A stretch of DNA of 64,000 bases from Casuarius casuarius (lineage: Eukaryota; Chordata; Aves; Casuariiformes; Casuariidae). Position numbers and translations under genes: made by a program. The notes beneath the pieces were generated by a model, which ran no database searches, was not told where the DNA came from, and worked only from the letters and a program-made list of their open reading frames with translations. Shown here one piece after another: positions 47,401-60,546 of the stretch; the first letter of the stretch is position 1, and each line of letters begins with the position of its first letter. Where the stretch lies: assembly GCA_003342895.1 (NCBI GenBank), contig PTFA01000369.1, positions 248,001 through 312,000 on the forward strand, given 5' to 3'.

Positions 47401-50400
47401 CAGCATACATTTGGAATATGTTTACATAACCTTAAAAACTGAAACTAATTCTTTACCTAGACAAAAGATTCACATCCAGATTCACTGTGATACATATATG
47501 TCACAAGAGAGTACCAGCCCATAAGGATCAGGGCTGAATTCATTTTTATGTTGCAATGAAAGTAGAAGTAAACATTGTGATAACATTTAAATGCCAAAAG
47601 AGAAGCTGCTGAGGGGCAGTGTCTGTTTTTGTTCTGTTTGTGTGTTATGTTCCTTCAAGGAAAGTTACTGGTCAGAGGCACCTCCCTAGCCTTCTTGAGT
47701 TTCTAGCCTTTTGCTCAACTATGGGAAGCCTATTTAGGAAAAGTTTAGGTGGGTCTAATTCGAGCTTCTAGCTACCTTTGGTATTCCCTCTTCATGTCTG
47801 AATGAAGAGAACTTGGCTTGTTTAGAAAAGAAGTGAAGTTAAAACATATTGAGTACCAATTTAAAACAAGAAAATAAATTAAAAATGTCAGAAATACCAT
47901 AAAAAAGTCAAGAAAATACACAGAAAGGAATACTTTCTGTGATAGCTATACATTCACAGGCAAGTTTAAAAATGCAGGCATATTAGTTGTGCTTCACAGA
48001 GGTAAATACAAGTAAATGGATTTATCTACTTGAATAGGTCAGTCCCCACACATGCTAAACTGGTTGAGGAATCCGCTTTTTATATAACTGTTTACCACAG
48101 GCTGGCATATGTAAATCATCTATCTACATAGAAAATTAAGAACTAGCACCCCTTTTTCATTTTATATACAGTTACCACTTTGAAAACTTGCATTTTTCAT
48201 GCAAGGCAGAGATGCTAAATTTTGGATGGTGTCCAGCTTGCTAACCAACACTGTTCTCGAGGGAGAATTTAACTTAGAGACAGTGGCCCAGATCCGCACC
48301 TGGAATTTGTTAGAGACACATTCATCAGTAGTTTGGCCAATTGTGGTCTCAGATGAACTCTCCAGCTAAGGGTGTTCCTCTACCTATGTATGATTCATTA
48401 GAATGATCTGTTAACGTAATTGCTTTGTACCGAGTTTCTTTCAGCTTTTGCAAGGATGTAGAGTCTTTTCTGACTTATGACTCTTTAATAGTATTTTTAG
48501 GCTTTCTTATATGTAGGCCATTGTGTAAACACAGTATGTTTTATGCTGCAATAGAAAACTTACAATGTGAAATCCTCTGTGAAGGGAAGGTGTTGCAGTT
48601 AGTGCTGGAAAATTAAAATATTGGTCTGATTGGTTTCAGCCTCGCTTCTTACCTATAAAATTCCCTAAATCCTTCATGTATTGAGCTCCTCTGAGAGTTC
48701 TGCAGGGCTGCTGTCATGCTTAATGCAGATTTCATCTGTACTGAAAACACAAAAGAGCCTTACAATGGGTGTAAGGGATCTTTTAATATCCATTTATGTT
48801 GTCAGTGTGTTTAAGAAATTTTAAATGACAAGAAGGCAGTATTCCTTGGGAAACAAACTGCTTTAACATATTCTCCAAAGTAAGATGCAAACACTAATGC
48901 AATATTAAAATACTACAAAGCATAAAATAAGCCATGTGCTTAAGCATTCATCAAGCAGCAACTAGTCTCTGACCAGGCCCCTCAGTTCAGCTCAGATCTT
49001 TTTTATTATCTGTTTATTTTATTCTCTTAATTATATAACACAAAATATTTAGCACTATGGTTGAACTCTAGTAGTTTAAATTAAAACTAAATTATGTTAG
49101 AATAATATAAAAAATATACTAACAGTATGCCATTCTCCCAAATTCATATAATCTAATATTATTAACTAAGGCTTTTAGCATGCTGTGGAGTCTTAAGTGT
49201 TTAGCTTTCTAAAGCATCACATCCTAGAGAATGATTCCTGCCTGTCTAGGTAAATAATTTTCTTATTTCAAAAAAGATTTTAGCCACATTTATTCAAGGC
49301 TATGAATATATGTCATTGGACTTAAACAACTTGTTTCCATATCATATTTTATTAAAGGCAAGTGTTTTTATTAGACATTTCTATAAAACAATGTAAAGTG
49401 CTTTACAGAGATTTTTAAAAGACAGGCTCCTTTCACAGAAGAACTTTAATACTGTCAAGAAGATGGAATATCATTAACAATAAAAGGAGGGGTAAAAAAA
49501 TATGTTCTGAGAATTAATTAGCATGTCTACATGTACTTCTGTCTGAGTTTTGTTTGTTCATATGTTTATCTGTTGCTGCTTTTTTTAATGAATGGGGAGT
49601 TGCTAGCATTGTAGCAAATGCCAACTATGACATATGGTCATGGTGACAATCCTTCAATAGATTTTACTGAAATTAAGGCTACTTGGAAATTTATTACAGA
49701 CCATCTTTTAATATTCTTGTTTTCCATGAAAAATGTTAGCAGTGCTCCTCTTAGGGGGAAAGAAACAGGTCAGAATCTTGGCCTTTGGAAAACAAAGATG
49801 AATATTTTCCCTTGAAATACTCTCAACCTAAACTGTCTGGCTGTATCTAAACTTGAGTAGGTGTATTTCACTGTCCTGATTCCCCAGCTGGCAGGACCTA
49901 TAAAGTGAAATGTGCACATCTGGATTTCATCCTGACATGCAGGCAAGGATACAATTAAGTTGTCAACCCAGACCCAAGAGCCTGGGAAGTTCTCCATGGT
50001 CCCTTGTTTAAATGTAGCATAAATCTCTAGGGGAGATTCTGTTACTTCCAATCACCACTAGAACACTTATGTGCCAGAACCAAAGATAAAGGAGTACTCT
50101 GTGCTCTTCTGATATTTCTGTCAAAAGTAGCTTTTGTGTTTCTCTTAGAAAGTCAGGTGATTATGCTTCCTGTTACCTTTTTCTGAAATGTTTGTCTATA
50201 ATAGAAGTAATGTTATTTATGTCAAAACGCTTAAACAGGCATTCACTTTTTGTCTGGACAGAGCATGAGCCTTTTCTAAGGCCCTGTCACCTCTTTGTTC
50301 TTGCTGCAGAAAAATATTTTGGTCTTCCAAAATATTTTTATATAAATGTAGGACTTAGGACGTCACAGCAAAGTGAAACCACCTGATGTAGTGTGGGCAC

Positions 50401-52289
50401 AAACCACTTCTTCAGCAACCTCAGGTATGTTCCTAACTCTGCAGTTGCAGAGCTGCTAAGCCTTCGATAAATATTAAGCTGTACTTTAGCTTAGTATTAG
50501 TAAGACTTACAGATACAGGTAGAGCCTCAGTAAGGCTTACAGGGGGGATGTGTCTGTGGCAGAGTGGTGGAACAGTTCCTGTTTTCCTACATGCTCTCTA
50601 AGTGAGTTCCCAGAGTAAGGACAGCAGAGGCAACTCTTTTGATAGCACACGCATGATGATAGACAGTTGCAATCTAGAGTACCTTTTGGTTATTGTTGGG
50701 GTTAAAATGTCTGTAGGTTAAATGCCTGCTATATGTTGTGGCTATATGTGCAAACAGCATTTCTTGAAGAATTTCCTGCTCCTGGTAAGTAAGCTTTCCA
50801 ATCTTTAGCCTAGCTTGTTGAAATAAGCCAAGGTTAGTTGTACTCCAGACAGGCTTATGGAGCAGATCTTCTCACATAATGAATGTTACCTTTCTTGGGT
50901 CATTTGGGTTGGATGATGTTACTTTATACTTTAGTATTTTTAATAAATTGCTGATCCTAACCCTGGCTTTTCTGTTAATGACCAAAATGAAAGTTTATAA
51001 ATCCCAAATATGAAACTTATTCCTTCTGCAGGAAACCAACTTTAAGAAGTATTAGTATACAGGAGTGTTGGTTTGGCATATCTCCATAATAATTAATTTC
51101 AATAACTCTTATCCTAACAGTCATACTCTGTATTTTAACATTTTTCAGGTGCTGGATTATTTTTTCAAGAATAAAATCCATGTTAAGTGTGAGGAATTTA
51201 TTGTGAACNTTTAAAGTGGTTAAATTAGAGATTTTTTTCCCTGCTTGATTATATGAAACAAAGTTTGAATTGACTTAAAGCTCTAAATCAGACATTGTAC
51301 AGTAGTGTTGAAAATATATATATTTTTAAATTTTAGATGATATTCAAGTTAATAATAGAAATGCGAGATTTATCTTGAAGCACTGTAGCTAATCTTTAGA
51401 CTTCATCGGGATCCTTTTCTTCCTTTCCAAGTAAAATGAATATGAAAGTTTCCTGGGGAAAGGCAGAAAATACTGTTATAAGGCATACCACCTATTTTTT
51501 TCATATATATTGGAAACATATGTGTGTATGTTTGTTTTAAATGTGCATGTGTATCAAGACCTGTTATCTATCTTGGCCACTTACAGAGAAGAGAAGCCTT
51601 GGAAGCTTGTTACGTTTAATCACCTGTTGAATACACTGCAAAACAGATTTATGTTTAAATGAGTATTTCATAGACTATTCGTGATTTAGCCACGCAAGCT
51701 GTGATAATGTGGGGTGGAATTAAACTGACAGCATCTTTTTTCTTTCCAAAGGGGGTCACTTGATGTGTGTAACTGCTCTGTTTATCTAACTATATGGCTG
51801 TTTTCTGTGGTTTTATTATATAGTGTTAAAGAACAAAGACTGACCTTTTGTTTTAAGCTTTGCATTTACTTCTAAGTGTATAATAGACTCTGTTGTGGCA
51901 ACAGACATCTATCATATATTTGTGAAAGTAAGACATAAAATATACCACACATAGAGAATCCCATCAAATTTAAAAATGGCAAGCATGAAAAAGACTTCTC
52001 CAGATACTAACAGAGCCCCTCCAGATTTTCTGAGCTATTAAAACTTTTTAGAATTGCTTAATAGTATTTTAAAGGAACTATGAGAAATCTCTCTCTATGA
52101 TAAATTGTACCATACTTACTCCTTGCCTGATAGTCATTTGCCTTAAGGCTATCAGTTTCAGTAGTAGTGTTTTTAGTGCTCTGATTCAGCCCCAAACTCC
52201 AATTTGCTTTTTGAAAGCCTTTTGAAACTTCTCCAAACCAGAAATTCGGTGATTCAGCCAACTCCAGTTGAAGATCTGTCCTATTAAAT
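41479..52289. other. Gene-poor AT-rich stretch
   Basis: No recognisable gene or RNA gene. Noted items are a perfect 8-bp hairpin (TTGTTCAA at 45730-45737, TTGAACAA at 45742-45749), a tandem GTGAAATAT pair at 45760-45777, an exon-like frame at 46884-47126 (see findings), and the ambiguous base at 51209. Confidence 0.5.
51209..51209. other. Ambiguous base (N)
   Basis: This is a single N in otherwise continuous sequence. It marks an unresolved base call in the source assembly, not a gap. Confidence 0.99.
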
Positions 52290-52605
52290 CTTAATCTCCT
52301 CTGTTGCAAACTTGGCAAATTATTGCTTGGTCTGTCCTTGGCGAACATGGACAACAGTTGATCGTTGTCGTTTGTATGACAGCCTTGTACCTATTTGAAG
52401 ATTGTAATCAGTTCAGTCTTTGCTCTTCTAGACTAAACGAGCCCCATTATTTCAACCTTTTCTCATAGGTCATTTTCTACACCTCTTATCATTTTTACTA
52501 CTCTTCTCTGGACTCTCTTTCTAGGTTGTTTACATTTTTTGTAATGACTCAAAGCCTGATCTGTGTCTGGTAACAGAACTATGGTCTTCCTAATGTGTTT
52601 AGGAC
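52290..52605 (-). mobile_element. Ancient CR1/L3-like LINE tail, highly decayed
   Basis: The complement reads through a degraded CR1 RT C-terminus: a VQRRVVKMIRGVEND-like stretch near 52480-52520, then text corresponding to the LGLFSLEKRR block near 52425-52460, and a 3' UTR-like segment to about 52290. The plus-strand words CTCTTCTCTGGACTCTCTTT (52501-52520) and CTTTTCTCATAGGTCATTTT are typical of old CR1 3' ends. It is much more diverged than the copies at 27.6 and 40.3 kb, which implies an older insertion. Confidence 0.75.
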
Positions 52606-55600
52606 CCAGTTTTAAAACAAGCAATTAAAAGACTAAATGGTTTGATCACAAAGTGATTCAAGTGTAAAATGTGTTTATGTGAGAGCTAGCCCTTCTTCAG
52701 GAGGCCTGCACAGTGCTTGTAGAGCTTGGTGAGCCAAGAAGAAAAAAAATGTCCGTTGCATGGTTTGTAACATATGAGAGTGATCAAACTAATCTGGGAA
52801 AGATCACAAGGTTCATTCTGTCACTTCTGACTACCTCTGTCAGACAGGAGATGTCTATGCAGTTTTACTTCTGTGAAAAATTACTTCTATAATACTTATG
52901 ACCTACTGCAGTCCTTGAGAGCTGCTGCTTAAATGCAGACAGAAACAGCCATTGCCCACGTGTTATAATGGTAATTTTCTCCATAGTTCTAGCTACTTAT
53001 TCTTTGCCTTTTTTTAAATAAAAATCTATGATAAGCATTTAAAAAAACAATTCAGTCTGGAATTTAGAGCAAAATCATACTTTGCTGTCATATGAAGTTA
53101 AACATTGCATCTGACCTGATACAAATGATAAACAAATGAAGTACAACTTGATCTGGCATTTGGTATCTGTTTAGAAGAGTGAAATCATGAATTAAGACTT
53201 GAACTTCATGCTGCTACTGCTCAAGAATATACAAGATTTTTTTCCTTGAAGTCAGGAAGTGTCCTTCCACTTTAATATCTAGACTCATTTTGATCCTCTT
53301 GAATGGAATTCAGATCTGGATGGAGTTCTTCCCCCTTCCCGATGTTATCCAATTTGTTTATGACTTGCAGAAATAGTAGAAGATGATTTCATAATTTTAT
53401 TGGTTACTACTTGTTTAATGATTGGAATTTAAACTATATGGAACATGTCTCTGCCCAGTAAACTAATGTGGGTGCAAACTACAAATAAGTGACCGAGCTG
53501 CTAAAGACTTCAACTTACCAAAAGTGAGTTATGGCATTCTCAGTGCCAGCAGGCAGTAAATATGCTTGGGTACTGCAAAGTATAATTGCCCCATGAACAA
53601 AAAGCTACTTTGGTTTTAACTGGCTGCTACATTTTGTGTGTTGTTTTGTCATGGTGCTTGGAGAGCTAATTGTTGGAAATGTATCCTTTAGCAATTGTCT
53701 GCTTTCCTTTTATGGTGACTGCTTAGTGAGGGCTGTTCATAACAGCTGGTAACAGGCAATGAATTTTTATACAGGAGACAATTTGGACAGTGTCCCCCAC
53801 ATTGCAGTATCCATATACCCACTCTGCTGTTGATGGCGTGCTACCCACTACCAACTTCCTCTCTTCCAAGCACCTGCTAGCTCTCAGTCCCTTTCAAGCC
53901 GCTCTAAAACATCTCTTTTCCCCAAAAGGCCTCTGTTCACACATGGGCACAGAGTGCATTTCTGCACCTCCAGTCCTTGAAGAGTTGATTACCTTCAGCA
54001 GGATGCTCAGAATTACAACCTGTCTGTCTCTGAGGCAGTTAGCTGCCCATTTAGCCAGTACAGATTGAGAGGGCATCCGCTCCTGACTTAGCTGCCTCAA
54101 GGAGGTGCTGCCCCCTTTCTGATTTTATTGAGGAATCTATTTCTGAAATAGCAGTGTAGGCACAGATCCTCACTAAGCACAGAAGACACGTAGCAAACCC
54201 ACTAGGGTAGCATCAAAATGATTTACAAAAATCCAGCAATGCTATTAATATTTTCAAGTCCATACAGCTAGCAGGCTGATCTGTTCAGGGCCAACAGTCA
54301 GTGTTGGCTGCAGCCAGATGCTGGGGAAAGGGAGAGGAAGGAATGAATGATTAGGAAAACTAATAAAAATTGCAGAAAAGGAAGGGAGAGAGGACATCTG
54401 GGTATTGCCCTGCATTATTTTTTAACAGTTACTGGTAAGTTCTTGTTTAATATTGTTGTCTTTTATCATTTTGCTAATTGCTAAGTAATTACCTTTACTT
54501 TTTGCATAGAGACAAGTATTTAACTTTCAGCCGCCCACTAGCAACGAATGCATATAAGCTATGGAACACTTTCTCTGTTTTTCCTCCTTACACAGTCGCT
54601 TGAGATCTGGAAGTCATGGCTCTGGCAGGGGGGCAAATGCATTCTGTAACATCCAAGTTATACAGATATTTGAAATAGGCTAGTCCTCCTACCAGGACTG
54701 AGCTTTTGACCCTGTGAGGCTGGTGGATTTCATTGAAGGCTAGATTTAGGGTTTTGCGTCATCATCCCTAGCTCCCCTTATGTTCATACTTGTTTGTGCC
54801 AGTTTTAATATGCAATATGGGTCAAATTCAGCTGAGGACAATTGTCTTGGTAATGTGTCCTTGAAAAGAAATCTTTGTTTTTTTTCTTTCATAATCATAC
54901 CTAACTCTGATATAGTACTTTATTAGTCCTGTCATTTTCTTGTGATATTTGTCTGCAGAACTGGTACAGCACTGATAGTAATTTAACAAGCTACACGTCT
55001 TTTTCTCTGTGTCCAATGTAGTATGGGATTCAATTTGATGCTAATGGCTAAATTTAGCTTTCTGAAGCGTGATAGTTGTCTATGCTACTGGCACTGTGGA
55101 GATGTAGTCCCTATCATCAAGGGCTTGGACTGAATATCACCCCTAGTCATATCCTGATTTTGAAGCATTTGTTCCATACTTGCTGAGACTTTAAATTGAA
55201 AGCCATTGTTGGACTGACACATTTTTTTCACCAGAAGAAATATTGAATTAATGGAGAAGAGAAAGGTTTGGAGGTTGGCTTCATTTAGACTAGGGATCCA
55301 GAGGTTAGATACCCAGCCAAAGCTTGCACTTTTCTCAAACCTGTAAAATTAGAAAAGGAATCTCCTGCCAAGTTCTTAGAACATTTTGACATTTCCATGC
55401 TCACTTAGAAATGTAAGGGAAAGTATACAGCTGTGGAGGAAAAATCTCAAGACAGTATCCCACCCTGACAAATAGTGGTATGTTTCATAATTTAGTGGGA
55501 GGTATCTGATCATGATGCCTTTTTTTTTTTTTAACTTAACAGTTACAATATCATCTAAATAATGACAGTGATTATTTTTATTGTTCCTTTGTAAAATACA

Positions 55601-58600
55601 GCCTCCTTCTTTTCCTCTTATTCACAATATCTTGCAGTTTGGAGAGTATCACATATTCTTGTATCTGAATAGGTAACAGGTGGTCTGAAACAGAAGGAAT
55701 AGATTTAGTGACCCTGTGTGCAAAAAATTCAGACAAAAAAAGGATCTGAGAGCAAAGAAATAGTTTGTCCAAAACTGTTGGCCTCAGTTCCTGTGATAAA
55801 AGACTATATTGATTTCATACTGTCCAACTTTTCCACTGGCTCATAATTCAGTACTGTCTTGTTATTTGAAATAAAGCATGATGTTTTCCTTGAATATCTC
55901 CATCAGGAAAGATTTAAATAAAGTGTGTAAAGGGATGAATTCCAGTGTAACCAGACATCTTAATGATCAGACAGATTTTTCTGTTACTGTTCATCAGGTG
56001 GTAGTGATGTAGGCCAGTGATACAACCAGGCAAGCTCGTGTGTCTTGTAAGCAAGCTTTTTAGTCATGCTCTAACCCATAAATTAATCCTGAATACTCTC
56101 AATTTTTAGCAGGCTCAGAAAGAAAAACAGAACAAAACAAAAACCCTCAGGCTCTTCAATATTTTCTGCCCTTTCCCGTTCTTCATTCCTCATACAATTG
56201 GAAAAAGAGATCAACCACCTGCCTGCCGGGCAGCATGTCAGGGGACCCTTAGCATTGTTTTGACTGGCTGCCAGGAACTGGGTTACCAAAAAAAGTAGGC
56301 TGAAGATGGGAATGAGCCAGTCTTGGAAGCCTGCCCTTGCCAGTAAGATGCAGAGTGACCAAAGGCAGTCTCTCTTTTCCTGAGCTCTGCACACTACCAT
56401 CACAAGGGCTTACTGCCTGTACGTTAAATTGTTTTTGCCTATGTATCTTCTTTTTCACAAACCGATCCTCTGCAACACTTTTTACGCATAAATAGCTGTG
56501 TATATGACCCAGTCAGCTTTAAAAGAAACAGGTACTCTGCATACCAGTTTACTTGATGTGAGTAATATTTAGGTAGGAATGGTGAGTCCCTTTGTAGTAC
56601 TACCAGCAGTCCACAAGATGTCAAACTACCACGAAAAAGGTAATTTCTGTGTACCTGGGAAGTGCTACTTTGAACACTCTACAGTTTCTGAAGACAGCTT
56701 CAGGTTAAGGTGTTCAGCCAAGCAGAAGGCCACCCTTGAGTAAGAACGTTCTTAGGTCTATTGCAAACTTGCTGAGAACCGAGTTGCCAACTTGATTTAA
56801 TCTCCAAATTATTAAAAGCGTATGTACACAGTTACACCCACAAGCTGTAACCCATAGTTCTGTACAAGCTGCAGATTCAGCATAAGGGAAAAGAGTTGCA
56901 GTGGGTTGCCCAGCTGGAAACTAGGTTCTGTCATGTATTTTGAATACACGCTATGGTTAGCAAGATTGGGTCATAAATATCTCAAAACTAAGAAAGCTCA
57001 TTGCAATTCTCAGACCTCTCAATTTATGCAATGAGTACTCCTCTAAATACTTATTTCTAGAAGTTGCTATTCTTTTAAATTAAAAATAATAGTTACTTTA
57101 CTGCTGCAAAGATTACTCCTTAGATCTAAATGAAACTTGTCTGGAAAGTTCATAATGTTGTTTTCTGTTAGTTTGTTTTGTGCAATGTGTTGAACTTATT
57201 TTAGCGCTGCTTAGATATCTAGACTTTAAGCTTGTATCTAAGAGTTTTAGTTCTTGGTTACAAGAGAATATCTCTGCTCTCAGAATATAGGCACCAAGTG
57301 GAGTCTACCTTCTCCTATTGTTTGTGAATAGAGGAAGAAAATTTCAGGCTGTAAAAATGCTAAAGGAAGTATCTTCTCCTAGTTAAATAGCAGGTCTCAA
57401 TGGACAAACAAAAATGCACAAGAACCCCCGTAGAGCAGTCAGCACAGTGGCTATGGGCATCTGTCCATGGAAGTCCTACTGCTTTTCCCAAACAGCATGA
57501 GTTGTCACACAATAACACTAAGGGCTTTATATAAGTTTCATGGCAGTTGCACATGGTACGTTGTGAGTGAGATCATAAAGATAGCAAAGAAAATGAGTGT
57601 AGAACCAGTGACATGATTACAAAAAGATGACTGCCACTATCTTTGGTATTATCACTGGCTATCACTGGTATTACATACCAGTTTTAATGCAAACCTGAGT
57701 ATGCCAAGTTTGAGTTAGTGTCAAAGGAAGGAAAAATAACTTCAGTGATGGACATGTAGGTGGCTGGCTACCTGAAAAATGTATCTTTAGATCATTCTAG
57801 CAAGCTTTGCAAGTTGTATTTATGCTCTGTTGTTTCTTGTTTTTGCTTGGTAATTTCTTAAGTGTTAGAATGTAGAACATGGTAATTAAATGTGAAATAA
57901 GCTAAGTTGAATAAAATCTTGCTTCTGTGTTGCGATAAGATCCTTAAAACGGGTGTTAGGAAAAAATATATTTATTAAATTAATATTTTACTTTACAAAG
58001 AAATGTCTAATGTAGTTGAGCTTGAATAAAACCAGGTACCAAAGAAGAAAAGACAGAACGAACCAACATAACCCCTTCCTCCTTTCTATTTGAAAAAAGG
58101 CTTCAATGGAAAATTTCTTGAGCTGAAACTAGCAACCATGTCTCCATTTCCAAGAGTCCTGTATCAGTTTGGCAATAGGCTGGAGCTGAGCTGAGAAAAC
58201 ATGCAGCTGAGTCTTGATGTTCTGTGGAAAAAGAAATTGGGCATAGCTGAAGTGCTGTTAGCATAATTTTAGAACAGTTGCAGTAACATTTAACATTTGT
58301 AAAACAAAATTTGCAACACCAATAAATATTATTCTAATAATATTATTTTCAGCCAGCTCCAGACTGAAGGATTCCTTCCCTCTTCACCATCCTCCAATAT
58401 TTGTTACCTAGTTATAGATCATTTTCAAGACCATTATCACCTTTTTTCCAATTGTGAGCTGAAGCATTGCTGTTAGAGAATGTTAGTACTCATGATGTGT
58501 GGTAAAGGTTTTAATCAAACGTTACTAAGGTAACTTAGCCAAGAAGTATAATTGGCTTACCATGGATCTCAGCTTCACTGAAGATTTTAGCTGTGGTTTC

Positions 58601-60432
58601 TTCATGGTCATTGATGGAGTGGGAAGAGGAGTTGTTCTGTTTTGTGTCATGTTGACTAAAGCTACCCAATCAGACAGTCTGTCTACTAAAGGAGGCCACT
58701 GAAATTTGATTGGCGCAGTTTACATATTCTGTATTTGTTTTGAGTTTCTGCAGACTGAATACTGATGCTTGTTGACAGGATCTTTTGAAGAATGAAACAG
58801 ATGCAGAAACATTTGATTGTGATTTTTGTCTTTTTTTTTCTTTAATATCCTTCCTATTTACTAGTGTGTAATACGACAGGGTGCAACATGACTTTGCATA
58901 GGCTATTTGCTTTTGAAACACTGGAAGAACAGCATAAGAAGGATCATATGGTAACTAATATCCTGATTTGTGTTTGCACATGTTTCGGGAATAATGTTTT
59001 CCTTAGACTGCCTGATAAATCATTGCAGATAAGGTGATGTACTTAACTTCACATCTCTTTTATGTGCTTCAAGATACATAAATATCTCAGATTCTTAGGA
59101 CTTATTTTGAAGTGTTAAAATTTATTAATGCTACCGAGCAATGGGAGTCATTATGGTAGGATATACCAGAAAGTGATGGAAAAAGGAAGAAAAGATAAGA
59201 AGACAAAAAAAAAGTCGTTCACCACCCCACCTCTGTTTAAAGGTCTGTTTGGAAGCGCGCCAGCAACACTGTTTCAGTACATATTTGAATATAAATGAAA
59301 ATAAAATGTTTTCTCCTATAGCCTGTCCCTTTGAAAAGAAAAACACAGTAAACAAAAATAATGCTAATTTGCTTCTTCCTTCAGTACATACCCTATAGAT
59401 CATAACACATGAAAATTCATTATAAAGGAAAAAAAGTGGATTACTAAGTACAAGAGACAAAGTATATATTTCTTCCTGCCCTGACATCTCTTTCTTCTCC
59501 TCACCTTTTGGCCCAAAATAGCCTAGCTTTGAAAAAGTTATGCTATTTAATGCTGCAGATAAGTTTATTATGGAGAAAATGGGAAGAGATAGCAATTTGC
59601 TTATTAAGCAGGAGTCTGCATAGTACAGGACAGACTGAAACTGGTTGGAAAGGTATAATCAATAAATAAACACTGTTGAAACCAAGTCGAAAACTGAGGA
59701 GCAAATTATTTGGTTTGTTTTCTTATCTTTCATGTCAAGGAGAGCATCTGTTGTTTATTACATAAATGCTGATATTTTTAAACACACCAAATGAAAGAAG
59801 TGGAAGAATGCAATAGATCTGTCAGTCTGAGTTTCAGTGAGTGGGGTACTATTTGCAGGGGGAAGTGAAATGTGTGTCATGTTCTCTTAGACCAGCTGAT
59901 ATACCTGGATACAATTTGGGGCACACAAAGTCTCTTATGTGAGGAAAGAAAAGAAAAGGTTGTCTGGTGTCTTCTTGGGTGTTGCAGGAGCTTAGCTTTG
60001 CTCTTTTCACTTACCGAGTATGCTAATAAAATTTGCTGGTGTGGTGCTAGGAGGTGTGGTCAACATAAAAGAAAACCGAGATCTCATATAAACTCTAGAT
60101 GCTCTTGAAGTCTGAAGTAAAAGAATTGGAATGAAAGTGGTTAGTATTAAATGTAGTATTTAAGCTGAAAAGCTTGTTAGCTTTCAACAGCTATGGGGAA
60201 GGACGCAGAACAGTGATTCGGTTATTTGGTGACCATAAAGTATGTGATAGTGCCACAAGAGTAGTAAATTCAATTTGCTCTTTACTTCAGCAGAGGTAGG
60301 CACATGTAGTGTCAGTGCAGGAAGGACAGGTATGTGTGCCTTTGAAATGCTGTATGTGATTGTGGCCACTGATATTCAAGAAAGATGAACTTGGAATAAG
60401 TGTAAGGAAGGGCTATTAGGATGAAGCAAAGA

Positions 60433-60546
60433 AGAGATCTGAAGGGTTTTTTTTAGAAAAATTAACTCTGATAAGAGATCTGGTCTCTCATCAGATCTGT
60501 CAGATCATCTGATCTCTCATCTCTCATACATCAGAGCTGTATGAGA
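60433..60546. repeat. Short-motif cluster with hairpins
   Basis: Repeated AGATCT, TCTCTCAT and CAGATC words fill this interval. It contains an odd-centred palindrome TCAGATCATCTGA (60500-60512) and a 9-bp stem TCTCATACA / TGTATGAGA (60522-60530 and 60538-60546) with a 7-nt loop. It probably arose by local slippage and inversion. Confidence 0.7.

Noticed and set aside
53790..54100. GC-richer block whose plus-strand frame (SPFQAALKHLFSPKGLC) faintly recalls LINE RT C-termini.
   Set aside because: The similarity is a handful of residues, and no upstream RT motif or 3' tail is present.
59131..59595. 154-codon minus-strand frame.
   Set aside because: It is biased to Phe/Ser/Leu/Lys as expected in AT-rich DNA. 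It has no motif and no convincing start or splice context.
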